A DNA stretch of 64,000 bases from Hydrangea macrophylla (lineage: Eukaryota; Streptophyta; Magnoliopsida; Cornales; Hydrangeaceae): contig CM066988.1 of NCBI GenBank assembly GCA_033977485.1, positions 30,810,001 through 30,874,000 of the forward strand, read 5' to 3'. The notes under the pieces were generated by a model. It had not been told where the DNA came from. It did no database searches and saw only the letters and a list, made by a program, of their open reading frames with translations. Positions 1 to 11,200 of the stretch are shown piece after piece (positions within the stretch are counted from its first letter, which is position 1; every line of letters starts with the position of its first letter). A program made the position numbers and the translations under genes.

Positions 1-178
1 AAATAGGAACAAAAACAACTGAAGTAAAAACAGTTCTATCTATTACAAACATCAGAGTACGGTCCACAGGATCGCGACAGGTCTGGAGACAACATATGCC
101 CAAGTACCCGTCAAACTAAAACTAGATAGAGTTAAACAGAACAACGGAAAATATACTCTATATCACTATCTTCAGTCT

Positions 179-352
179 TCAGCTGGCATAAGGGTATTCA
201 TCAGTGTAACCTCCTTCTCTAGCGTACCCGGCATCAGTGGGGCCACCCTCTACATAATTCCTTTTAGGGTAGTAACCGATGCTGTAAGCTCCACTATCTG
301 CATCGAAAGGGATAGGGAAATCTGGACGGGGAATGTCCAGGCAATAATGACC
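179..352 (-). other. Unassigned 57-codon open frame inside element F
   Basis: On the minus strand an open frame runs from about 352 to a TGA at 181-179. Its composition looks protein-like: it contains LDIPRPDFPIPFDADSG and EGGYTDEYPYAS, rich in Asp, Pro, Tyr and Gly, with no low-complexity run. A stop lies just upstream (near 360), and an AG sits at that point, so it could be a last exon or a degenerate C-terminus. I do not recognise the family. It may be a relic of a retroelement ORF or a captured host exon. Confidence 0.3.
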
Positions 353-590
353 GTCAGCTTACTGAGAGCTGAGTGAATAGAAACTCACAGGGTATCAATG
401 CTATAACGTATAACAAGTTATTGAATGTCTAAGATATAGTTTTATTACATAATATCTTCTCTGCATTCCAACATCGCAACTCAACCCTTATCGTCTTATT
501 ATCCTCAGACCGGAACGTCAACATACTCTGTCTAGAAAGAACAGACTCAATCGTTTAACATATGTAGACATACCATCATTCTGTCCATTT

Positions 591-887
591 GCTCGTTAAG
601 GATATAAACCATCCACCGCATTCATGGACACCACGTCAGTCCATCCCCCGCTCGTTAAGGATATAAACCATCCACCGCATGTCAGGGATATAACGCTTTG
701 AACAATAGCATATCAAATCTATTGCCACGACTTCTCGTAGTATACCAGTGATCACCCATCCACCGCTCGTTAAGGATATAAACCATCCACCGCTCGTTAA
801 GGATATAACATTGATCATCTAGCTACCTTAGGACTACATGGTCCTGCCCACTTCTCGCTGCTCGTTAAGGATATAAACCATCCACCG
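591..887. repeat. Short interspersed-tandem repeats, about 28-bp unit
   Basis: The word GCTCGTTAAGGATATAAACC followed by ATCCACCGC occurs about five times (starting near 591, 649, 765, 792 and 860), some copies adjacent and others separated by unrelated 60-100 bp spacers. The 792 copy is partial. It sits in the presumed U5 part of the F LTR. The core GCTCGTTAAGG also occurs at about 18929 near the right end of the unrelated 17641-18969 insertion. Confidence 0.8.
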
Positions 888-2093
888 CATGCGAAAGCAT
901 ATCACGACCAGGCGTCCGCCCACGTACCATTTCCAGAACTTATCAAACCTACTTAAAACACTGTACTTATATCGATACATGACTTCCCATGTGGCCTGAC
1001 TACTCTAATTGAAATAAACGGATATCGAACTCATACATGAACCGCACATTATCTAAAGTCACTGTATTAATCCATTATTCTAAATCATACTTATCTGTGT
1101 TGTCACATTCTCCCCGATTACCCATAATCGCATAAATAGAAGTCCGAATCGTGAATCGAGTATTCGAACTTCACATAAAATAAACTAAAGAATTAAACCA
1201 TGTTCTGCATGTCTCGACCAATTGAAACCATTTTGATCGATTGAGGAAAAAAGAAGTTCGATCTATCGAAAGTAGTTCGATCGATTGAACCGTCGATCGG
1301 TTGAGCTCTGCTCGATCGCTCGAGAGTTGTCTTCTCCAGCAGATTCTAAACAGCACATAAATCAACGTCTTAGGGACATTTTTAATATGATTAAACATAC
1401 CAAAAGCTCGTAAACATTATAGTAAAGAGATCGAGTGAGTAAAAACTCACTTAGGGTGTTAAGGTCGCGTTTGGCGAAGCTTTGAGCTCCCGAAGCTGTA
1501 ATGGTGGCCTCCTCTTTCTCTCGCTGCTTCTCGGTCTCTTGTTGCCTCCTTCTTTTTTTCTTCTCTCCTTTTCCTTCTATTCTTCTTCTTCCCTTCTTCT
1601 CTTCTTTTCTCTATACATATATATATATATATATATCTATATGTGTGTATGTATATATATATGGAGGTATGTGTATAATATATATAACACACTCTCACAC
1701 TCTCTGAAACTCTCACAATTCAGCAAACTCTATCACTCTCACGAGGTTTATGTATATATAGAGAATGGGAGGGCAAGGTGGCAGCATTTGCGCAGAAACT
1801 AGGATTCTGATATTTGCACTCTCGATCGATCAAAATATTCTCGATCGATCGAACTCGGTTCGGTCAGGTTTGATCGATTGAAGAAAGTTTGATCGATTGA
1901 AGGGGGGACCACGTATTAAATTCAGGTCAGTAGGGTTTCGATCGATTGAACAAGGTTCGATCGCTTGAACTTCTGGGATTCTCGATTGCTCGAACTAGCT
2001 TCGATCGATCGAAGATGAAATTGCATGAATGGTCAAAGGCAGTATATAGAACCTCTCTACATTAAATATTTATTGAAAATACGGGGTATTACA

Positions 2094-3798
2094 ACATGAG
2101 GCAGAGACGATGGATGGAGTTGTTGAAAGATTATGACTTCACGCTATAGTACCACCCTGGTAAGGCAAACATAGTCGCAGATGCTTTAAGCCAGAAGCCT
2201 CACAGCACTATTGTTTCACTTATGATTAGAGAGTGGCAAACTCTTGAGACAATGGTAGAGTTTGGAATTCAAACTGTTGAAGTAGTAGAAGGAAGGATAT
2301 TTGGATGCTTGGTAGTTTAAGCTACACTCGTCAACCGGATCATAGAGGCTCAACAGAAAGATGTAGTACTACGCAAGTGGTTCGACAAGATAACAGTCAA
2401 GGATCCAATCAATTGGATTATTGGGAATGATGAAGGTTTCAGATTCAAGAACAGACTTGTTATACCAACTATAGATGATATCAGGAAGGATATTTTGGAA
2501 GAAGCGCACAGATTGAGATTAACTATACATCCTGGAGGGACGAAGATGTACAAAGATTTGAAGAGGACTTTGTGGTGAGAAGGCATGAAGATGAAAGTTG
2601 CCAAGTGTGTTTTAGAGTGCTTGACTTGTCAACAGGTTAAGGCAGAACACCAAAAGCCTATGGGACTGTGGCAGTTGTTTCCAATTCCACAGTAGAAGTG
2701 GGAACACATCATAATAGATATTGTGGTAAGATTGCCTCATTCTCAGTAGAACCATGATTCCATTTGGGTGATTGTGGATAGACTCACTAAGTCAGCACAT
2801 TTAATAGCTTACAATATGACCTGTTTAGTGGAAAAATTAAGCCGATTGTATCTGTAGTAGATTATGCATATGCATGGTATGCCATTCACCATCATGTTAG
2901 ACAGTGATTCTTGATTCATAGTGCAGTTACTTCAGATAGCTATGGGGACTTTGATGAGACTGAGTTCTGCTTTTCATCCATAGATCGATGGACAGACAGA
3001 GCAAACGAACCAAGTAATGGAAAATATGCTCCGAGCTTACGTGCTAGACTTCAGAAGCTCGTGGGAGACTCATTTACCATTGATAAAGTTTTCCTACAAC
3101 AATAGCTACCATTCAAGTATAGGAATTGTGCCTTCCGAGCGTTGTATAGAAGACCTTGCAGATCACCATTGTGTTGGGCAGAAGTTGGAGATGGCAAGAT
3201 TCTAGGCCCAGATTTGGTTCAGGAAACCAATGAGAAGATTGTAATTGTCAGGGAGAGGATGATGGCAGCTCAAGACCAATACAAGAGCTATGCAGACTTG
3301 CAGCACAGAGACAAGGAGTTTTGTGTGGGAGAGCATGTCTTGCTCAAAGTATCTTCGATTCGAGGTGTGGTGAGGTTTGGATAGAAGAGAGGAAGTTGTC
3401 GCCTCACTACATTAGACCATTTGAGATATTAGAGCATGCGGGTAAAGTTGCTTATAGACTAGTGTTACCACTGAAGATGGCGGGAGTCCATAATGTAATT
3501 TATGTCAGTATGCTGAAGGAGTATCACCAAGGCACTACACCACATGTGATCGATTTCAGAGACATAGAAGTGAATGATAATGAATCGTATCAAGAGAGAC
3601 CAATGTAAATTTTGGATAGAGAGATCAAGAAGCTGAGAAACAAGGAGATCCCATTGGTGAAGGTTTTGTGGAATCACCACAATGTAGAGAAAGCTTTATG
3701 GGAGTTGGAGTCTGAGATGTGGATCAAGTATCTAGAGTTATTTGACATGAGTTAGCTCAGATTTTGGAGACGAAACCCTGTTATAAGTGGTAGAGAGG
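2094..3798 (+). pseudogene. Chromodomain gypsy (Tekay-type) pol 3' end, element B copy 1
   Basis: This is a broken pol 3' portion. At the left it reads the end of RNase H (MRQRRWMELLKDYDFTL, then a stop, then YHPGKANIVADALSQKP). Next come integrase pieces (zinc-binding Cys pair near 2620, catalytic-core remnants, and SYNNSYHSSIGIVP at about 3090-3130). The C-terminal chromodomain follows at about 3590-3760, recognised by ILDREIKKLRNKEIPLVKVL and LWNHHN. Several stops and frameshifts interrupt it, so it cannot be expressed. The F LTR removes everything upstream. A purine-rich tract (GTGGTAGAGAGG) just before 3799 is the polypurine tract. The same sequence recurs at 16990-19051. Confidence 0.9.
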
Positions 3799-3909
3799 TG
3801 TAACACCCGTAATTTCTATTATTAATAATGTAATTTTTGAATATTTATTACCAATATTTTCTATATGTATAAAAGAGATTTTGAGTATGCTTGATATTCC
3901 ATGTGTGAT
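3799..3909 (+). repeat. Start of B 3' LTR, interrupted by element A
   Basis: The B LTR begins TGTAACACCCGTAATTTC immediately after the polypurine tract and is cut at 3909 by element A. The last five bases, GTGAT (3905-3909), are the left target-site duplication of A. The partner GTGAT is found at 20804-20808, after the solo A LTR. Confidence 0.85.
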
Positions 3910-5544
3910 TAACAAGCGGGGGCATTTGTAAAATACAACCGCACTAAAAGAAGAAAATACACTAAATTAGTTTACAATTCCCCTGTTTATCTGCAATTTG
4001 AATTACAATGCCAGTTTTTACACAATATGATTAATCTATGATAAGTGGTATTGTTTTAGCGGTTATGTGTGTAGATTTCTGTTGATGTGTGAAGAATTGG
4101 ATGAGAATGATAAAAAGGAAGTGTTTGGGTTAAATGAAGACAAGTCAAAAAATGAAAAGAGAGGTTCGAGCGATCGAAGAAGGCTCGAGCGATCGAGGTT
4201 TCGATCGATTGAAAGCAGTTCAAGCGCTCGAGGATCCCAGAAGGTCACTTGATCGAGATATGTTCGATCGATCGAACATGATTTTTATCAGGCGCACGCA
4301 GCGGGGACATTTTCTTAACCCTAGCCTTAGGTTTTTTTTTTATATATACCAGTTGTATTCACGTCGAAAAGGATGCCCACTTTTCTTTTATCAGTTTTAT
4401 AGAGAGAGAAGAGAGTTTTCTTCATGTTTTTGTAGGTTTCATTAAAGATTGGTATTGTTTGGCTTGATTACTCGTAATTTAATACAAGTTCGTCTTTCCA
4501 GGTTACTTTGTATTGCTTTACTTATATTCTGCTCGTAGTTTACTATGGTTTAATCTGTTATCCTTGTAGTTTTGCATGCTAGATAAGTTTACACCATTAG
4601 TTTTCATAATTTTCATGATTAAAACAAAACCAAACAAAACTTTAATGGATCTTAATGTTAAAAACGAATCTGTGATACTCCAGACTATGTCTGAGTAGTT
4701 CCCAGGTTGGGAGATCACGATGAAACCGTGATCTTAAGCCTTTGCCATGCAGCAGAATAATTCCTGTGTTCGATCGATCGGACCAAAGACATTGTCGATC
4801 GATCGATCGAAGGCATTTCGATCGATCGAGGGATGAAGATGATCGATCGATCGATCGATAGCGCGTCGATCGATCAAACTCTCTGATTCTTGAGAACATT
4901 CTATGCAGTATTCATAGACTTTCTGCTTTACAGATTTGTTATCAAACTATCCCCAAACGCTCAGTTTGTCAAAACAGTCTTTAAACTTAAAGCCTTAAGG
5001 CATTTTTCTTCAATACATTTTGCAAACCACCTTCAATGCTAACACTATTGTTGGTGCGAGTCTCAACTATTGTTTTAAACTGCTTTTATGTATGTGTTTC
5101 AAACTTAATTGTGATGACATAGTCCCGGTCATGAAAGGGCTATGGATTCTTTATCCTAAGAGAAATACAGAATACTATAGAGGATGTACTCCATTGAGCT
5201 ATAACGTAATTGCATGGTAGATGGCTAGGTCGCGGTGGATTCATGTAATCCCAACATTTCCGTTCATTAAGAAAAACACATTTTAAAATATCGCTTTAAT
5301 CAATTAGTTAGTCATTAGTTTAATTTAGTTTAATTGCTTTATCGTTAGTAGTTGATAAACCGTGGAACTTTGTGTTCTACATCCCTTTAAATATTGATTT
5401 TTATTTTCCCGTTAGAGATTAATCTAGGTATTTAGTTTAACACCTTCCCTGTGGGTTCGACCTGGATTTAACCAGATTACTACTTACACGATTACCTACA
5501 CTTGGGAATAGCACACAAGCATACATAGAAAAATATTCGTGTCA
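3910..5544 (+). repeat. 5' LTR of Athila-like element A
   Basis: The LTR is about 1,635 bp, starting TAACAAGCGGGGG (the canonical start is TGACA, as at 16864) and ending ATATTCGTGTCA. TGACA and TGTCA form the terminal inverted pair. A palindrome cluster with GATCGATCGAA-type words lies at about 4163-4280, a TATA box at about 4341-4348, and a second, denser cluster at about 4769-4880. Downstream is a TTCCCTGTGGGTTCGACC-type segment common near LTR ends. The full-length solo LTR at 19163-20803 matches it end to end. Confidence 0.92.
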
Positions 5545-5666
5545 AGTTTTTGGCGCCATTTCTAGGGAAGGCGACGCTTAGATTACCTCAATCTATCCTT
5601 GTCTCTTTCTGCTTTCCTTTTTTTTTTAGTTCTTTAGAATTATAACTTCGTAGGATCTTTCCCTTC
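5545..5666 (+). promoter_or_regulatory. Primer-binding site and leader of element A
   Basis: Six bases after the LTR comes TGGCGCCATTTCTAGGGA (5551-5568), the Athila-type primer-binding site. By family knowledge this pairs with a tRNA 3' end, usually tRNA-Asp. The rest is a short leader up to the gag ATG. Confidence 0.88.
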
Positions 5667-7067
5667 ATGTCCGACAATTCCTTTGACGGAACTTACGGAA
5701 ACCCACTCTACTCATCAGATTCATCTAGTTCTATTAATCCTTTAGTAACACCAATAGACTCTTTGGCCGACAATCAAAGTGAAAATGGTGAGAATGTGGT
5801 CGTACCAATTGATGATTCGCTTCGTCCTTTGTGCAATCTCATGACACCTGAACATGCTCCAACACCTTCTTGTATTCTCATTCCACCTCATGCTGGCAAA
5901 TTTCAATTTCGCCATGGAATGATTCAACTCCTTCCAACTTTCCATGGAATGGAGAGCGAGAAGGCGTATCTACACGTCAAGGACTTTGAGGATGTTTGTA
6001 AAACATTTTCACAAAATTGTCCTGTAGACGTGACACGCCTAATGCTATTTCCTTTCACTTTGAAGGATATAGTAAAAGCGTGGCTACTCACATTGAAGTC
6101 GAATTCAATCTATACCTGGCATGTGATGAATACTGCATTTCTAAAGAAATTCTTTCCACCTCGCATGACTACCGAGCTTAAACGACAAATTAACTCTTAC
6201 AAACAAAAGAGTAATGAAACCTTCTCCCAAACTTGGGAGCGTTTCAAGGATTTGCTTCTATTATGCCCACATCATGGGTATGAGAAATGGCGAACCATAA
6301 GCTACTTTCATGAAGGGTTAAATGGTGAAACTAAAAAGTTGGTTGAGACCATGAGTTCAGGACCATTTTTTCGCAAAAATACTGAAGAAGCTGAAGCTCA
6401 CTTTGAATGGCTAGCTGAACATGCCCATGAATGGTCCAATTCAGATGATGTCCCACGCTCATAGATATCCTGTGTAGAGGAAAAAAGTCTATATCAATTA
6501 AAAAGCGAGGATCATCTAATGAATAAATATGAAGAACTAGTTAAGAGAGTAGAAGAGTTGGGAAGGAAAGGAGAGAGTTCTAGGCAGGTTTTGCCTGAAG
6601 AACTATGCGACACATGCAACATGCTGGGACACACCAATCAATACTGTCCTAATGTGCCGTACTTTCAATAACAACCCCCCATGGAAATGAATGCCATGCA
6701 AGGGTATAGGGGGGTGGGGAATTCCTACAATAATCATAACTCACAAAATAATAACAATCGATGGAATCACCCTGGTTTTGATTGGAAAAATGATGCTGGG
6801 ACACAGAACCAATATCAACAACAACAGCCCTATAATAACAATAATCAATATCAAGGGCAATACAACAGGCAGTCCCAGCCATTCAATCAAAATAGATCAA
6901 ATAACTACAACAACACTCAACCCTCTAATAATCAACAGCCAAATGTTTACGTGCCACCTCACAAAAAGGTGCAAGAGGAAGATCCACTCTCTATTGCAAA
7001 TTTAACGCAACAGTTAATTCAAATGATGAGTAAAATGTCCGCAACATTAGAGAGAATGGATACATGA
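5667..7067 (+). pseudogene. gag: Athila-type Gag, element A (broken)
   Basis: Gag packages element RNA in the cytoplasm. The frame opens with ATG at 5667 and reads 265 residues to a TAG near 6462, continues in frame, and meets more stops near 6670 and 7066. The conserved retrotransposon gag domain is clear in the middle (MESEKAYLHVKDFEDVCKTF, then FFPPRMTTELKRQINSYKQ and TWERFKDLLLLCPHHGYEKW). A CCHC knuckle, CDTCNMLGHTNQYC, follows near 6610-6650. After that comes an Asn/Gln/Tyr-rich stretch. A2 carries the same protein with different lesions, so A is a dead copy of a once-coding frame. Confidence 0.9.
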
Positions 7068-8650
7068 CAAGAGGGGTCGAGTGGAACGTTTACTGTTCAA
7101 CCACTTCCAAACCCTAAGAGATTCAACAATGGTCCCAATAACCATGAGCATGACAAAGCCGTGACAACTCTGAGAAGCGACAAGGTCATAGGGAAAAACA
7201 TGCCTCATTTTACTCCTGAGGAGTATGAAGAGGATGAAGTGGTGGATAAAAGCAAACCATCTACTCAAGAAAAGGAGTCATCCACTAATGACAAATCATT
7301 AGAATCAAATGAGGATGCTCCTAAAGAAGTAGAAGAAGTTGAGAGAAGGCCTGGAAAGGAGCCTGTCATTGACGAATTACCTAAATGCCCTTTCCTTGTG
7401 CCTTACCCTCAAAGGCTTAAGAAACCCTAAAACGAAGCAAAGAATCAGGAGTTCTTGGAATTATTTAAACAAGTTAAAATCAATCTCCCACTCCTTGATG
7501 CAATTAAACAAGTTCCAGCCTACGCTAAGTATCTAAAAGACTAATGCACGGTCAAAAGGAGGCAGAGTATAAAGAAACATGCCTATGTTGCTTGCCAAGC
7601 GAGCACAATCATTCAAAATGAATTGCCTCCGAAGCTCAAAGACCCTGGTACCCCAACTGTCTCATGTCAAATTGGGAATCAAAGGATAGACAATGCACTC
7701 CTTGATCTAGGAGCGAGTGTAAACCTGTTGCCATACTCAGTCTATAAACAACTAGGGTTGGGTGAAATCAAACCTACCCGAGTTGCGTTACAACTGGCAG
7801 GCAGGTCAGTCAAATACCCTAGAGGAATACTGGAGGACGTTTTGGTGCAGATAGATACATTTGTCTTTTCGGTCGATTTTGTGATTTTGGACACTGAACC
7901 GGTGTCAAACCCATGCTCACAAATCTTGGTGATTTTTGGACGTCCATTCCTCAACACCATAGATTCCATAATCAAAATAAGAAGTGGTATCATGACCATT
8001 GTATTCGGGAACATGACATTAAATGTCAAGATATTTTCAAATCCCCGACCTGACGAATACGAGGACGAAGAGGAAGTTAACTACATTGAGACGGTCATCA
8101 AAGCTGAGGCCGATTTCGTTGACTATAAAGATCCTTTGGAAGTAGTAGTGTCACAATTTGACGCGGTCTACAAACCCAACGATTCGACTCCATTGGACAC
8201 TACCCTAAATCATGCCTGCCTCATGATGGTAACAAAAGAGGAAGATAGAGCTGAATGCATGTGGGTTTCACCCTTGCCTCCAAAAACGAAGATAGCCATG
8301 CCTTCGAACTTTCAGTTTCCCAATTTATAATTAAAGGAGTTTCCAAAAGAGCTCAAATACGCTTTTCTGGGAACTGAAAAGACTTATCCTGTTATAATCT
8401 CAGCCACGTTGAATTCTGAACAAGAGGATAAGTTAATTCAAATGCTCAAACAGCATAAGGGAGCATTGGGATGGACTATTGCTGACCTAAAAGGCATAAG
8501 ACCATCTATTTGCACCCATAAGATATATCTGGAGGAAGACGCTAAACCTTCGCAATAAATGCAAGAAGTTGTCAAAAAGGAAGTTCTAAAACTTCTTGAC
8601 GTTGGGATTATATATCCTATCTCTGACAGCGCTTGGGTTAGTCCAACCTA
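7068..8650 (+). pseudogene. pol: Athila-type aspartic protease region, element A
   Basis: After a TGA near 7066 the frame continues as the Gag-Pol linker and protease. Open pieces are 7161-7430 (acidic linker) and 7623-8330. The latter contains ALLDLGASVNLLPYSVYKQL, the Athila protease active-site motif with the D-L-G-A-S form typical of the clade. The strand then runs through PVIISATLNSEQ-like sequence into the RT start. Frame breaks occur near 7429, 7542, 8328, 8557 and 8648. Aligning to A2 (33450-31867) shows the same order with fewer breaks. Confidence 0.88.
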
Positions 8651-8651
8651 G

Positions 8652-9780
8652 GTGGTACCCAAAAAGGCTGGCATAACGGTTATCCTAAATAAAGACGGCG
8701 AGTTAGTACCAACACGCATCCCCACTGGATGGCGGATGTGTATTGATTATCAAAAGTTGAATACTGTGATCCGGAAAAACCACTTTTCACTGCCATTTAT
8801 GGATCAAATGCTAGAAAGAGTGGCGGGTCATAAATATTATTACTTCTTGGACGGATATAGTGGCTATAACCAAATTGAAATTGCTCCTAAAGATCAGGAG
8901 AAAACAACTTTCACTTGTCCATTCGGTACATTCGCCTATCGTCGTATGCCATTCGGCTTGTGTAACGCACCTGCTACCTTTCAGCGGTGCATGTTGAGCA
9001 TATTCAGTGATATGGTCGAACAAACACTCGAGGTCTTTATGGACGATTTCTCAGTGTTTGGCCATAGTTTCGATAACTGCCTGGAAACCTTGAGAAAGTG
9101 TTAGCAAGATGCGAGGACAAACACCTAGTACTCAACTGGGAAAAATGTCACTTCATGGTGACCAAGGATATTGTCCTCGGCCACATTATTTCTGATAAAG
9201 GTATCCAGGTTGATAAAGCAAAAATTGATATTATCTCAAACCTACCGGTCCCCCGTACAGTTAAAGACATTCGATCTTTTCTGGGACACGTAGGATTTTA
9301 TCGTCGCTTCATCCAAAACTTTAGTGCGATCTCCCGACCACTGTGCCAACTCTTAGTCAAAGACGCAACCTTTCGAGTGGTCAGATAACTGTCAAACATG
9401 TTTTGACGCACTAAAGGAATACCTTACCTCCGCACCAATAATACAGGCACCCGACTGGGGTTTGCCATTTGAACTAATGTGCGACGCTAGTGACTACGCC
9501 ATTGGTGCAGTCCTAGGACAGAGGAAGGATAACAAGCCTTATGTCATATATTATGCTAGTCGAACACTCAACAAAGCTCAAATGAACTATACAACTACTA
9601 AAAAAGAGCTACTGGCAATATTCTTCGCTCTAGACAAATTCAGGTCTTATCTGATAGGGTCCCCAATCGTCTGTTTTATAGACCACTCGGCCCTCAAGTA
9701 CTTGCTATTTAAGAAGGACGCGAAGCAAAGGCTTATCCGCTGGATACTCCTACTCTAGGAATTCGATATCACAATCAAGG
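8652..9780 (+). pseudogene. pol: Athila-type reverse transcriptase and RNase H, element A
   Basis: Reverse transcriptase copies element RNA to DNA. The segment 8652-9104 holds GWRMCIDYQKLN, the FLDGYSGYNQI block, [11 protein letters not shown], and the catalytic FMDDFSVFG box (the second Asp pair is intact). A frameshift near 9090 moves the thumb into the next frame (9098-9388, [12 protein letters not shown] and [14 protein letters not shown]). RNase H lies at 9462-9758 with [24 protein letters not shown]-like sequence and [11 protein letters not shown] stop near 9759 interrupts it. Confidence 0.92.
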
Positions 9781-11200
9781 ACAAAAAAGGAGTAGAGAAT
9801 GTGGTCGCTGACCATCTATCTCAATTGATATTTACTGACAACACTGAACCCATACCAATCAAAGATGAATTCCCAGATGAGCAACTGATGGCTGTTTCTA
9901 GTTTTCCTTGGTATGCAGGTGTAATAAATTACCTTGTTACGGGAGAAACCCCAAGTCATTGGTCAAATCAGGATAAGAAACGGTTCCTTTCATTCGCACG
10001 TCATTTCTTTTTCGATGACCCATACCTATTCAAGTAGTGTGCTGATCAGGTCATCAGATGTTACGTCCCGAATGAGGACATAACTGTAATTTTGGCCTCT
10101 TGTCATTCTGAAGCCTACAGTGGCCATTTTGCCTCCCAAAAGACCACACAAAAAGTCCTACACAGCGGCTTTTATTGGCCCACCGTGTTCAAAGATGCTT
10201 ACGCTTTTTGCAAAGCGTGCCAACGCTGTCAAAAGCTTGGTACAATTTCAAAAAGAAACTCTATGCCTTTAACTCCAATTATCATAATTGAAGTATTCTA
10301 TTATTGGGGCATAGACTTCATGGGCCCATTTCCTAAATCAAATAACTACAAATACATACTCCTCGCTGTGGAGTATATATCAAAATGGGTAGAAGCGATA
10401 CCGACGAGACGCAATGACCACAAAACAGTCATATCCTTTCTTAAGGAAAATATTCTATTGCATTTCGGAACCCCAAAAGCAGTAATAAGTGGCCAAGGCA
10501 AGCATTTTTGCAATAGGCCTTTGGAATCACTACTCAAGAAATACGGGGTGAACCACAAGATCGCTCTAGCCTACCACCCGCAAACGAATGGGCAAGCAGA
10601 GTTGGCTAACCAAGAAATCAAGCACATTCTCAAAAAGACAGTTAGTTTCAACAAAAAGGACTGGGCATATAAACTGACTGATGCTCTATGGGCGTACCGT
10701 ACTGCTTTTAAAATGAATCTGGGGATATCCCCATTTAGGTTAGTGTACGACAAGGCATGTCACCTTCCTGTGAAAATCGAGCACAAAGCATATTGGGTGA
10801 CACGCTCATTGAACTTCGACATTAAAGAGGGAGGTCATCTCCGGAAACTCCAGTTGGCTGAACTGGAAGAAATACGTCGAGATGCATATGATAATGCTAA
10901 ACTCCACAAGGAAAGGTTGAAGGCTCGCCACGATAGAACGATTTTTCAAAAATCTTTCGAGCTGAGGCAGAAAGTTTTATTATACGATTCTTGCCTTCAT
11001 CTCTTCCCAGGAAAACTCCGATCTCGGTGGACATGACCCTTCATAGTCAAATCTGTCTTTCCACATGGGGCCGTCGAGTTATTTAATCCTAAGAATGATG
11101 AAAGTTTCAAGGTCAATGGCCAAAGGTTAAAACCGTTCTTAAAGGATTTCCAACCAGAGATCGAGCACATCCAACTGGATGAGCCCGATTATTCCTCAAC
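9781..11200 (+). pseudogene. pol: Athila-type integrase, element A (catalytic Asp lost)
   Basis: Integrase inserts the DNA copy. Two pieces (9801-10037 and 10092-11036) hold the zinc-binding CKACQRCQK, the first catalytic Asp in GIDFMGPFPKS, and the Glu region HPQTNGQAELANQEIK. The second catalytic Asp is replaced: A reads VISGQGKHF where A2 reads LLSDQGKHF. A stop near 10036 and a TGA near 11035 break the frame; C-terminal sequence continues to about 11200 (KVNGQRLKPFLKDFQPEIEH). By the family model the loss of Asp makes integrase inactive even without the stops. Confidence 0.9.

Larger units (their letters stand above)
1..2093 (-). repeat. LTR of a minus-strand gypsy element (F), partial
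   Basis: Read on the minus strand, this sequence starts at 2093 with TGTAATACCCCGTATTTTC, a typical gypsy LTR start. It lies directly against B coding sequence, so it is an insertion into B. Downstream on the minus strand come a palindrome cluster (about 2010-1822), a TATA-like box near 1763-1753, a purine-rich leader (about 1620-1500) and a second palindrome cluster (about 1325-1235). This order fits U3, promoter, R and U5. The 3' end of the LTR and a primer-binding site were not found, so the LTR may run off the left edge or be truncated. ORFs over 1459-1802 are low-complexity shadows of pyrimidine tracts. Confidence 0.6.

Noticed and set aside
591..887. CRISPR-like array
   Set aside because: Repeats are irregularly spaced and lie in plant nuclear LTR DNA.
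1459..1802. ORFs on both strands across 1459-1802
   Set aside because: They translate CT-rich and AT-rich simple sequence and a leader; composition is low-complexity and both strands are open.
3142..3608. Separate short genes at 3017-3608
   Set aside because: They are frame pieces of the B integrase and chromodomain pseudogene.
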